A model generated the notes under the pieces. The model saw nothing but the letters and a program-made list of their open reading frames with translations. It did no database searches and was not told the origin of the DNA. A stretch of 64,000 nucleotides of DNA, taken from the NCBI RefSeq assembly GCF_003025035.1, contig NZ_PYJN01000013.1, positions 310,001-374,000 on the forward strand, written 5' to 3'. The DNA comes from Rhizobium sp. SEMIA4064. Lineage in GTDB: Bacteria > Pseudomonadota > Alphaproteobacteria > Rhizobiales > Rhizobiaceae. The translations under genes were made by a program, and so were the position numbers. This document shows positions 51,782 to 59,944 of the stretch, in pieces (positions within the stretch are counted from its first letter, which is position 1; the number at the start of each line of letters is the position of its first letter).

Positions 51782-53230
51782 TTGCGTTTCGAAGCCTTAA
51801 ACCGCCTCTGGGAGACCGTTCGGGAGACTAGCCATGATTTTCAGGCCTCTACCGACGTGTTTCCTGTTGTCGATATTGAGAAGCTGAGTACGACGCTCAG
51901 CCTGAAGGAGAAGGGCGCCGCCAACGGCGGGCTCAACCGGCCAGGGCAAAGCGCTCAGTCTTTCGATGAGACCGAGCAGCGTGTCATCGCTTGGGTCGAG
52001 GCGGAAAAGAAAAGCTCCTATCAGGTGCTGGAAGACCAGTTCCAGACTTTCGACAGCCGCTTGCGCAATCTCGATTTCGAAGGTCAGTTCGGGCTGATAC
52101 GGCAGGCGAATGCGTCCAGCGTTTCGGATTTCAAGGCAGAGGTTGCAAGCGGCGTCGACGAGCTGCACGGCCTGCGTCGCAATCTGAAGACTGCCGAGGA
52201 CGAGATGGTCGACTTCAAGTCCCGGCACAGGCTGCAGCGCGCGGCGAAGGTCTCCAGCAAGGCCGCCTGGGCCTTCAAGGTTGCGCTGATCATCTTTCTC
52301 ATCCTCATCGAGATGGTGATGAACGGCAGCTTCCTTGCCAAGGGGAGCGCGCAGGGCATGGTCGGCGGTGTTACGGAGGCGGCGGCCTTCGCCTTCCTGA
52401 ACATCGGCGCGGCGCTGATGTTTTCCTTCTTCTGCGTGCGCTTCCTTGTGCACAGGTCGTTCTTCCTGAAGCTGCTTGGTCTGCTCGGCCTGGTCGCCTA
52501 TGTCGCCGTGGCGCTCGCGATCAACATCGCGCTGGCGCACTACCGCGAAGTGTCGGCAACCATTCTCTCCGGCGCCGGCACGGAGGTCATGCAGCGGCTG
52601 AAGACTGCGCCGCTGGGTCTGCAGGAGCTGAATTCCTGGATGCTTTTTGCCGTCGGCCTGATGTTCTCGCTCATCGCCTTCATCGACGGCTGTTATCTGA
52701 CCGATCCCTATCCGGGGTTTGCCGGCGTGCAGAAACGCCTCGATGCGGCGCGAAGCAACTACATCGACCGCAAGCTCGATCTGATCGACGATCTCCGGGA
52801 TATCCGCGACGAACACAATGGCAAGATCGAAGAGATCATCCGCGATCTCAGCATGCGCCGGCAGGAGACCGCCGCCATCATCGCCCATCGCGCCAGAACG
52901 GCGGGCCTCTTCCTCGAACATCAAAATCATCTCGAGCGCACGGCCAATACGCTTCTCACCATCTATCGCGAGGCCAACAGAGGTGCGCGGACGGAGCCGG
53001 AGCCAGCTTATTTCACATCCCGCTATCAGTTGGAGCGTCTGACGCCGGTTCTGCACACCGATGAGGAATGGGACGACAAGGTGCTCGGCGAGCGCATTCA
53101 GAGCGCGCAGGCCGAGTTGACCCAGCAGATCAAGCGGATCGGCGACGAGTTCGAAAGCGCCATCGAGAAATATCACAAGCTCGATAATCTTTTCCCGGAG
53201 GGCATCATTGGCACGACGCAAGCGGCGTAG
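51782..53230 (+). CDS. Coiled-coil membrane protein, 482 aa
   Basis: The first gene of a four-gene unit. A cytosolic coiled-coil-like N-terminal part (about 60-150, including DETEQRVIAWVEAEKKS and DELHGLRRNLKTAEDEMVDF) is followed by four hydrophobic helices (about 163-184, 198-221, 229-252 and 285-303) and a long C-terminal helical part (about 315-465). I recognise no named family. The start is TTG at 51782, behind GAGGAAGATC. It overlaps the next gene by 23 bases. A structural or regulatory role in an envelope complex with the downstream MotA- and MotB-like proteins is inferred. Confidence 0.75.
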   Translation: MRFEALNRLWETVRETSHDFQASTDVFPVVDIEKLSTTLSLKEKGAANGGLNRPGQSAQSFDETEQRVIAWVEAEKKSSYQVLEDQFQTFDSRLRNLDFEGQFGLIRQANASSVSDFKAEVASGVDELHGLRRNLKTAEDEMVDFKSRHRLQRAAKVSSKAAWAFKVALIIFLILIEMVMNGSFLAKGSAQGMVGGVTEAAAFAFLNIGAALMFSFFCVRFLVHRSFFLKLLGLLGLVAYVAVALAINIALAHYREVSATILSGAGTEVMQRLKTAPLGLQELNSWMLFAVGLMFSLIAFIDGCYLTDPYPGFAGVQKRLDAARSNYIDRKLDLIDDLRDIRDEHNGKIEEIIRDLSMRRQETAAIIAHRARTAGLFLEHQNHLERTANTLLTIYREANRGARTEPEPAYFTSRYQLERLTPVLHTDEEWDDKVLGERIQSAQAELTQQIKRIGDEFESAIEKYHKLDNLFPEGIIGTTQAA

Positions 53231-54026
53231 CCGAGCCGGCAGTTCGGCCGGCCTTATCATCGCGACGGTTTGCCTCGCCGTTCTGTCCCTCGGTATTGTC
53301 GGCGCCTATGGCTGGCTTCGCTACAAGGCGAGCGGCAATGTCGCGGTCGACCAGGCCTCGCTCTGCCCGGTGGATGGCCCGAAGGCAGAAACGGCGATCC
53401 TGCTCGATGTCACCGATCCGATCTCGGACACGACGGCGCTCGACCTGCGCAATCAGTTCCAGAAAATCGTCGCCGATGTGCCCGTCGGCGGCGCGATCGA
53501 CATCTATGCTTTGACGGAGAAAGAGGGCGAACTGATCCAGACCTTCCATGGCTGCAATCCGGGAAGCGGTGCCAGTGTCGACGAATGGACCAGCAATCCC
53601 CGCCTGGCGCAGGCGCGCTGGGAAAAAGGCTTCGCAAAGCCGCTTGCCGATATCGCCGGTAAGCTGAGCGTCGGGGAGGCGGGCAAGCAATCGCCGATCA
53701 TGGCTGCCATCCAGAAGATCAATCTGGAAGTCTTTGCGAGCACTGCCGGTGGCATACCGAAACATCTCTACATCGCGTCCGACATGATTGAACATACCGA
53801 CGCCTTCTCGAACTATCGCGACGGTGCCTCCTATCAGAAATTCCAGCAGAGCCCCGCGCGTGATAAATTCCGGACGTCACTGGATGGTGTCATGATCAGG
53901 ATACTCGCCTTTCAAAGGCCGAACATGAAGTTCACTATGGAGGAGCTCGCAAATTTCTGGGCGCAGTGGATCAAGAGCAATAATGGCTATTTCGACGGCT
54001 TCGTCCGATTGGAGGGGATACGCTGA
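53208..54026 (+). CDS. Membrane-anchored VWA-like periplasmic protein, 272 aa
   Basis: A basic N-terminus (ARRKRRSRAGSS) and one membrane helix (about 14-36) anchor a periplasmic domain. The domain begins TAILLDVTDPISD (Asp67, Thr69, Ser73), reminiscent of a von Willebrand factor A metal site DxSxS, continues with VGGAIDIYALTEKEGE, and has a later strand HLYIASDMIEHTDAF (Asp192). The alternation of strands and helices suits a VWA fold, but the metal motif is imperfect. The TTG start at 53208 follows GGAGG at proper spacing. Overlaps both neighbours, so translation is coupled. Confidence 0.65.
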   Translation: MARRKRRSRAGSSAGLIIATVCLAVLSLGIVGAYGWLRYKASGNVAVDQASLCPVDGPKAETAILLDVTDPISDTTALDLRNQFQKIVADVPVGGAIDIYALTEKEGELIQTFHGCNPGSGASVDEWTSNPRLAQARWEKGFAKPLADIAGKLSVGEAGKQSPIMAAIQKINLEVFASTAGGIPKHLYIASDMIEHTDAFSNYRDGASYQKFQQSPARDKFRTSLDGVMIRILAFQRPNMKFTMEELANFWAQWIKSNNGYFDGFVRLEGIR

Positions 54027-55015
54027 TGGCCGATGTTGAGGCGAGGCTGGCCATACGCGACTATGGGCCGATGGTCCTCTTCGGGCTGGTCACCGTCGGC
54101 GGCATGATTTTCATCTGGACGTCGAAGCTGCTCGGTTGGCCGCTGCCGATCGTGACCGGCGTGCCGCTGCTGCTGATGGCAGTCTATTTCGTGATCTCGG
54201 TGGCTTTCGCCGGATTTCGCCTGCACAACGAGCAGGCGGGCGACAATCTCTACTACATGGGATTTCTGTTCACCCTGTCGAGCCTCGGCGTCTCCCTCTA
54301 CCTCTTTGCCGGCGAGACCTCGATCGAGACGATCGTCCGCAATTTCGGCATTGCCGTCACCTCCACCATCGCCGGCGTGACGCTCCGCATTCTCTTCAAC
54401 CAGATGCGCCGTGATCCGATCGATATCGAGCGCAGCGTCCGCCACGAGCTGGCGGAGATGACACGCCGCGTGCGCTCGGAACTCGACTCTTCGTCGCGCG
54501 AATTCTCCCACTACCGGCGCGTCAGCAACCAGATGCTGTCGGAGGGTTTCGAGGAGATCGGGCGCCAGGCGGAACGCAGCGGCGAGGAAATTCAGAAGAT
54601 CCTGGAAGTCCTGGCGAAGCAGGCGGTCACGCCGATCAACGAGGCGGCTGCGCAACTGACGGAAACGACATCGCAGCTTTCCGACATCATCGGCAAATTC
54701 GGCACGGCCGTTGAAACTGTCGGCAAGAAGCTCGAGGAAATCCGCTCGCCCGAAGACGTCGTCCGCGCCGAGCTGGCGCCGGCCATTGCCGCCATCAAGG
54801 AAATGGCCGAGGCGCAGTTGCAGCCATTGAAGAATATCGAGCAGACATTGAGCCGCATGGCGGATTTGCCGGGACGATCGTTTCCGCCGGAACTCAAGCC
54901 GATCGATCCCCATGTTGCACCCATGGGCGATGAGACGCTCTCCGGAGCGATAACGGCGGTCACGGCCAATGAAAACGAACCGCCAAGGCGTAAGCGACGG
55001 TGGCATCTATGGTGA
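54026..55015 (+). CDS. MotA/ExbB-like membrane protein with helical tail, 329 aa
   Basis: Four hydrophobic helices at about residues 15-32, 40-63, 75-94 and 103-125. The last two, YMGFLFTLSSLGVSLYLFA and NFGIAVTSTIAGVTLRILFN, recall the proton-channel helices of the MotA/TolQ/ExbB superfamily, where a GLLGT-like helix and a T-T-x-G helix face the pore. Residues 126-329 form a long, mostly amphipathic cytosolic tail, as in ZorA. The ATG shares a base with the preceding stop (TGATG). Function as the stator or motor half of an energised complex is inferred from this and from the MotB-like gene that follows. Confidence 0.6.
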   Translation: MADVEARLAIRDYGPMVLFGLVTVGGMIFIWTSKLLGWPLPIVTGVPLLLMAVYFVISVAFAGFRLHNEQAGDNLYYMGFLFTLSSLGVSLYLFAGETSIETIVRNFGIAVTSTIAGVTLRILFNQMRRDPIDIERSVRHELAEMTRRVRSELDSSSREFSHYRRVSNQMLSEGFEEIGRQAERSGEEIQKILEVLAKQAVTPINEAAAQLTETTSQLSDIIGKFGTAVETVGKKLEEIRSPEDVVRAELAPAIAAIKEMAEAQLQPLKNIEQTLSRMADLPGRSFPPELKPIDPHVAPMGDETLSGAITAVTANENEPPRRKRRWHLW

Positions 55016-56022
55016 TGCGCGTCTCGGACACTGCGCCAAAGCTAGAACACAAGGGCTATAATCGCGGGCTCATTCTCGGCCTGACCATGGCCGAATCCAT
55101 GCTGCTGCTGGTCTTCTGCCTGCTTCTGGTCGCTGCCGCCATGATTTCCGCGGAGAGGAACCATCGTTATGAGGCCGAGCGGAAATTGAAAGATGCCGAG
55201 CAACGGCTTGTGCTCCTGGAAAAGAAACAATCCGAGCAGGCGGCGCGCATCGTGCAACTGCAATTGAAGCTGATTTCCGGCGACCTATCGGCGGACGACC
55301 GCGCGACGCTAGAAAAGGAATGGCGTGAACTGGTCCAGGCGCGCGAGACGCTGGACAGCATGAGCGCCGATGGTACGAAGCCGGAGGATCTGCAGGAGCT
55401 CGCCAAAATCGCTGACGTGCTGAAGCAGCATGGCGTCGATCTCGCCAAGGCGCCCGACGAGGTGAGCAAGCTGCTGGCGGGAGAGGGCGGCGGAAAAGGC
55501 GCTCATGATTGGCCGCCGATCATCAATCTTGACGACGCCAAGAAGAATTATTTCCAGTCGGGCAGCGCCGAATTGACCAAGACTTTTGAACGCATGCTCG
55601 ACACCACAATCTCGAATGAGATTGCCAGCAATCTCAGCCTCTACGATGCCGATATTGTCGAGGTGATCGGCCACACGGACGAGCAGCGCGTATCGCGGCC
55701 AAGCTCGAACCTCGACGATACGCTGATCGGGGCAATGGATGGCAAACTGCCGATATCGGCTGTCGAGCCTGCTGATAATGCCGGGCTGGGGTTGGCGCGC
55801 GCCGTCGCGGTCGCCAATGTCCTCAAGGCCAATCCGAAGCTGAAGAACGTCACCATCTTGCCGATGTCGGCCGCCCAACTGATCCTGCCGGGCGATACGA
55901 TCACGGCAGGGCAGGCGGGTGCCGTAGAATCCCGCCGGCGCATCGAAATCCGGGTCCGCGGCAGGACCACGCCCGTTGCCGTGATCAACGATGCAACGGC
56001 GTCCCCCGTCAGCGTACGCTGA
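55009..56022 (+). CDS. MotB/OmpA-like single-span protein, 337 aa
   Basis: One membrane helix near the N-terminus (about 20-45, LILGLTMAESMLLLVFCLLL) with Glu29 where MotB, TolR and ExbD carry a proton-binding Asp. A coiled coil follows (about 50-115), then an OmpA-like peptidoglycan-binding domain (about 180-318): YFQSGSAELTKTFERML, VEVIGHTDEQRV, LGLARAVAVANVL and SRRRIEIRVRG. Starts at 55000 (GTG), 55009 and 55015 (ATG) are all possible; 55009 is preferred by spacing from ACGGTGG. It overlaps the previous gene by seven bases. Confidence 0.75.
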   Translation: MVMRVSDTAPKLEHKGYNRGLILGLTMAESMLLLVFCLLLVAAAMISAERNHRYEAERKLKDAEQRLVLLEKKQSEQAARIVQLQLKLISGDLSADDRATLEKEWRELVQARETLDSMSADGTKPEDLQELAKIADVLKQHGVDLAKAPDEVSKLLAGEGGGKGAHDWPPIINLDDAKKNYFQSGSAELTKTFERMLDTTISNEIASNLSLYDADIVEVIGHTDEQRVSRPSSNLDDTLIGAMDGKLPISAVEPADNAGLGLARAVAVANVLKANPKLKNVTILPMSAAQLILPGDTITAGQAGAVESRRRIEIRVRGRTTPVAVINDATASPVSVR

Positions 56023-56025
56023 GGC

Positions 56026-57648
56026 TCAGCTCCGAAGACCCGGAGCCTCATGGCCGGTGCGTGCCACATATTCGGTGTAGCCGCCGCCATATTGGTGAAT
56101 ACCCTCGGGCGTCAATTCCAGCACGCGGTTGGACAAAGCGGCCAGGAAATGCCGGTCGTGCGAAACGAACAGCATGGTGCCCTCATATTGCGACAGGGCC
56201 TTGATCAACATTTCCTTGGTGTCGAGGTCCAAATGGTTCGTCGGCTCGTCCAGCACGAGGAGATTTGGCGGATCGAAAAGCATCATCGCCATGACGAGCC
56301 GCGCCTTCTCGCCGCCTGACAGTACCCGGCACTTCTTCTCGACATCATCGCCGGAGAAACCGAAACATCCCGCCAGTGCGCGCAATGAGCCCTGTCCCGC
56401 CTGGGGAAACTCGTGTTCCAGCGACTGGAAGACGGTGCGCTCGCCGTCAAGGAGGTCCATGGCGTGCTGAGCGAAATATCCCATCTGCACGCTGGCGCCC
56501 AGAGCGACGCTGCCGCCATCCGGCTGCGTCGAGCCCGCCACCAGCTTCAGCAAGGTGGACTTGCCGGCGCCGTTGATGCCCATGATGCACCAGCGCTCCC
56601 TTCGCCGCACCATGAAGTCCAGTCCTTCATAAATGATGCGGCTGCCATACTTCTTGTGAACGCTCTTCAGGTTGACCACGTCTTCGCCAGAGCGCGGCGC
56701 CGGCTGGAATTCGAAGGCGACGGTCTGGCGCCGTTTCGGCGGCTCCACCCGATCGATCTTCTCCAGCTTCTTCACGCGGCTCTGCACCTGCGAGGCATGC
56801 GAGGCACGCGCCTTGAAGCGTTCGATGAATTTGATTTCCTTGGCAAGCATTGCCTGCTGGCGTTCGAACTGGGCCTGCTGTTGCTTTTCGTTCTGCGCCC
56901 GCTGCTGTTCGTAGAATGCATAGTCGCCGGAATAACTGCTCAACGAGCCGCCATCGATCTCGATGATCTTGGTGACGATGCGGTTCATGAACTCGCGGTC
57001 GTGCGAGGTCATCAGCAAGGCGCCTTCATAACCTTTCAGGAATTCTTCCAGCCAGATGAGGCTTTCCAGATCCAGATGGTTGCTCGGCTCGTCGAGGAGC
57101 ATGACATCGGGGCGCATGAGGAGAATGCGGGCAAGCGCCACGCGCATTTTCCAGCCGCCCGACAGTGCGCCGACGTCGCCGTCCATCATCTCCTGGCTGA
57201 AGCTCAGGCCCGCCAGCACTTCGCGCGCACGCCCTTCGAGGGCGTAACCGTCCAGTTCCTCATAACGAGCCTGCACTTCGCCATAGCGCTCGATAATCTC
57301 GTCCATCTTATCGGCCTGATCTGGATCGATCATCGCGGCTTCCAGCTCGCGCAGCTCGGCGGCAACCGCACTGACGGGGCCGGCGCCTTCCATCACTTCG
57401 GAGACGGCGCTGCGGCCAGCCATTTCGCCGACATCCTGATTGAAGTAGCCGATGGTCACGCCCTTATCGACGGAAACCTGCCCTTCATCGGGCTGCTCCT
57501 GTCCCGTGATCATCCGGAACAGCGTCGTCTTGCCCGCGCCGTTCGGGCCGACGAGCCCGACGCTGTCGCCCCTGTTGAGCGCAGCGGATGCCTCGATGAA
57601 GAGGATGCGATGGCTGTTCTGCTTGCTGATATTCTCGATACGAATCAT
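56026..57648 (-). CDS. ABC-F family ATPase
   Basis: A 540-residue protein with two ABC domains and no membrane span. Walker A motifs are GPNGAGKT (34-41) and GINGAGKST; signatures are LSGGW and LSGGEKAR; both have the LDEPxNHLD Walker B pattern of ABC-F proteins. A charged linker (NEKQQQAQFERQQAMLAKE) joins the domains. ABC-F proteins bind the ribosomal E site and tune translation or give antibiotic protection; YbiT-like is the nearest guess. It is convergent with the MotB-like gene with a three-base gap. Confidence 0.93.
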   Translation of the reverse strand: MIRIENISKQNSHRILFIEASAALNRGDSVGLVGPNGAGKTTLFRMITGQEQPDEGQVSVDKGVTIGYFNQDVGEMAGRSAVSEVMEGAGPVSAVAAELRELEAAMIDPDQADKMDEIIERYGEVQARYEELDGYALEGRAREVLAGLSFSQEMMDGDVGALSGGWKMRVALARILLMRPDVMLLDEPSNHLDLESLIWLEEFLKGYEGALLMTSHDREFMNRIVTKIIEIDGGSLSSYSGDYAFYEQQRAQNEKQQQAQFERQQAMLAKEIKFIERFKARASHASQVQSRVKKLEKIDRVEPPKRRQTVAFEFQPAPRSGEDVVNLKSVHKKYGSRIIYEGLDFMVRRRERWCIMGINGAGKSTLLKLVAGSTQPDGGSVALGASVQMGYFAQHAMDLLDGERTVFQSLEHEFPQAGQGSLRALAGCFGFSGDDVEKKCRVLSGGEKARLVMAMMLFDPPNLLVLDEPTNHLDLDTKEMLIKALSQYEGTMLFVSHDRHFLAALSNRVLELTPEGIHQYGGGYTEYVARTGHEAPGLRS

Positions 57649-57846
57649 GTCTACGCGAGGCCCGAAGAAAGTTTTGGCGCCTTATGCCACGGGTCGTGCG
57701 CTCTGTCGCAGCTTTTCGGGTGGGAGAATGAGCGATTTCTGAGAAGCCTATGTAACATAGAGTGGCTATTCTAGTTGCGCGCTGTTCGAGGTGCATGAGG
57801 AGATGCGGAGCAACGCTTCCAGGTCAACAGAGCAGAAGGAGTGACG

Positions 57847-58443
57847 ATGACCGTGTTGATGGGCGAAGGTGTGAAGCGCGTGGTAAGGCAGGTGGCCCTC
57901 CTGAACCTCGGTTATTTCGGGATTGAGTTTCTGGTCGCGCTGTCGATCGGTTCGGTGTCCCTGTTTGCCGACAGCGTCGACTTCCTTGAGGACGCTTCCA
58001 TCAACCTGCTGATCGCCGTTGCGCTCGGCTGGAGTGCACGCAACCGTGCTCGCGTAGGCATGGCGCTGGCCGGCATATTGCTCGTGCCCGGTCTCGCCAC
58101 GGTGTGGACTGCCTGGCAGAAGTTCATGACCCCTGTCGCACCCGATCCGCTGCCGCTGACGTTGACGGGCCTGGGTGCGCTTGTCGTCAACCTTTCCTGC
58201 GCGTTGATGCTCACCCGCTACCGTCACCATAGCGGCAGCCTTACACGCGCGGCGTTTCTGTCCGCCCGCAATGATGCTCTCGCAAACATCGCCATCATCG
58301 CAGCCGGTCTTATGACCGCCTTCGTCTGGCATTCGGCTTGGCCCGACCTCATCGTGGGGTTGGCGATCGCCGCGATGAATGCGGACGCTGCACGCGAGGT
58401 GTGGAGTGCCGCGCGCAACGAGCACCGCACGGCCCAACCATAA
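57847..58443 (+). CDS. Short cation transporter (CDF-like)
   Basis: A 198-residue protein with five to six hydrophobic helices: LLNLGYFGIEFLVALSIGSVS, LFADSVDFLEDASINLLIAV, ALAGILLVPGLATVW, and later LTGLGALVVNLSCALML. ADSVDFLEDA resembles the HSxxD metal site of cation diffusion facilitators, and SARNDALANIAII the second D-containing site. The C-terminal cytoplasmic metal-sensing domain of CDF proteins is absent, so it is about 100 residues shorter than usual. AAGGAG with five-base spacing selects the ATG at 57847 over the GTG at 57841. Metal unknown. Confidence 0.8.
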   Translation: MTVLMGEGVKRVVRQVALLNLGYFGIEFLVALSIGSVSLFADSVDFLEDASINLLIAVALGWSARNRARVGMALAGILLVPGLATVWTAWQKFMTPVAPDPLPLTLTGLGALVVNLSCALMLTRYRHHSGSLTRAAFLSARNDALANIAIIAAGLMTAFVWHSAWPDLIVGLAIAAMNADAAREVWSAARNEHRTAQP

Positions 58444-58506
58444 GCGTTCACTCCTATGTTTCGCGCGCTTGATACGCCTCAGACAGCCCCGATCCGGCCC
58501 TATGCG

Positions 58507-59505
58507 TCAGCCGCGATATGCCGGCTGCGGGCGTGACGGTCGCATCTTTCGGAGTATCGGACGCTCTATGAACAGGTAGCAAACGATCGCAAAGGCCAGC
58601 GAACCCAATGCAAGGAATACAGGCTGTGCGGCGTGTCGCACCCCGATGCGCAACAGCAGCGCCGTGACCAGGACGCCGGTAAGTACGTGCCAAATGTAGA
58701 TGGAATAAGAGGCGTCCCCCAGGAAATGCAGGAACGAAAGTTTGGGAACACCGCGCTCCCGTTCGGCGAAAACAGCGCCCGACAACAGCAGCACCGCCGG
58801 TATGCCCCAGCGAACCGCGCGGTCGACATGGGGCATCAGGTCACTTGCCAGCAGCAATACGAATCCGACGACCATCAAGCCGATAGAGGCGTGAAAAGAC
58901 AGGCGAAAGCCCTGCTTCCACAGGCGCCCAATGACGATGCCGGCCGCAAATTCGAGGATGACCGGCTCTGTGAAAACACTGAGATAGCCGAGCGGCAGCA
59001 GGTAATGCGCCATGACGACGGTCACCAGAGCCGCCATGAGGAACCATGGCCGCCTGAACTCCGGCAGAAGTAGCGAAATGGAAAAGATGAGATAGAAGAA
59101 CATCTCGTAGGATAGGGTCCATCCTTGCTCGACGATCGGATGCATTGCTTCGCCCTTCATGACGGGCAGGAAAAGCAGCGAGCCGATCAAATTCCCGACC
59201 GTCGTGTCCATGTTGAAGAAGAACTGCGGTTTCAACACGGCCATGACGAATGTCGCCACCGTCGCAATCCAGTAAAGCGGCACTATTCTGAATAGCCGGC
59301 GCACCATGAACTCTTGCGGACCGACCGGTTTTCCCTCGGTCGTGACCCACATGATAAAGCCGCTGATGACGAAGAATATATCGACCCCCGCCGCTCCGAC
59401 CCTGAATTCCAGTCCATATGCGTCGCTGACATGGAAGCAGAGAACGGAGATCGCTGCGATGGCGCGCAGATATTGAATGCTTTTGATGTCGCTGCTGATT
59501 TTCAA
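58507..59505 (-). CDS. Acyltransferase 3 family membrane protein
   Basis: A 332-residue multi-span membrane acyltransferase. The family start SIQYLRAIAAISVLCFHV holds the catalytic His of the RxxAxxxVxxxH region, and IFFVISGFIMWVTT follows; the end IERPILRKMRP is typical. Such enzymes add acetyl or similar groups to surface polysaccharides or lipopolysaccharide. A TTG start at 59505 gives MKISSDIKSIQYLRA, the beginning I would expect; the frame extends to a GTG at 59613, an alternative. It faces the CDF-like gene across 63 bases. Confidence 0.88.
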   Translation of the reverse strand: MKISSDIKSIQYLRAIAAISVLCFHVSDAYGLEFRVGAAGVDIFFVISGFIMWVTTEGKPVGPQEFMVRRLFRIVPLYWIATVATFVMAVLKPQFFFNMDTTVGNLIGSLLFLPVMKGEAMHPIVEQGWTLSYEMFFYLIFSISLLLPEFRRPWFLMAALVTVVMAHYLLPLGYLSVFTEPVILEFAAGIVIGRLWKQGFRLSFHASIGLMVVGFVLLLASDLMPHVDRAVRWGIPAVLLLSGAVFAERERGVPKLSFLHFLGDASYSIYIWHVLTGVLVTALLLRIGVRHAAQPVFLALGSLAFAIVCYLFIERPILRKMRPSRPQPAYRG

Positions 59506-59944
59506 GACGGTGCCCCCGCGCGACTGGATTGCTATCGCCAAGGCCTGCCGGCCGGTTTGGCGAGAGAATGAGTCGAAAGGCCGGACACTCACGCAGAACA
59601 ACTTGGAGGGCACGGCGGACCTGATGTCACCGTGGCAACAATTTCAGTGAAAACGGATGATTTCCCGCCGGTTTCGTGACGGAAATCGGGCATTTCGGCG
59701 CAGAACGCCTGCCTGTCGCTTCCGCCGCCCCTCGGTAAGTACATACCTCTTCGAAGGTAACGCCGCATCTCAGGTATTACCTAGCCCAAAGATGGTACGT
59801 CTTGGGTGATATCAATGCCACGGCATGTTGGGTACACTTTTTTAGGGTACTCAGCGTCCGGCGCTCTTAATCTCATCCGTATCTGGATTCTCGGAAAAGC
59901 AAGTATGTGCATTTTGCATATACCCTTCTGAAAAGGCCAGCGAC
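59506..59944 (+). other. Intergenic region before the cyclase gene
   Basis: A 439-base divergent gap (331 bases if the longer acyltransferase start is used). An interrupted inverted repeat CCCAA-GA/TC-TTGGG (59785-59806) may be an operator. AT-rich stretches (TACACTTTTTTAGGGTAC near 59830) could contain promoters, but no confident -35/-10 pair was found. No RNA gene is visible. Confidence 0.45.

Noticed and set aside
51782-56022. Assigning the four-gene cluster directly to a Zorya phage-defence type.
   Set aside because: Only the MotA- and MotB-like architectures match. No zorC, zorD or zorE and no helicase or nuclease are present in the neighbouring genes.
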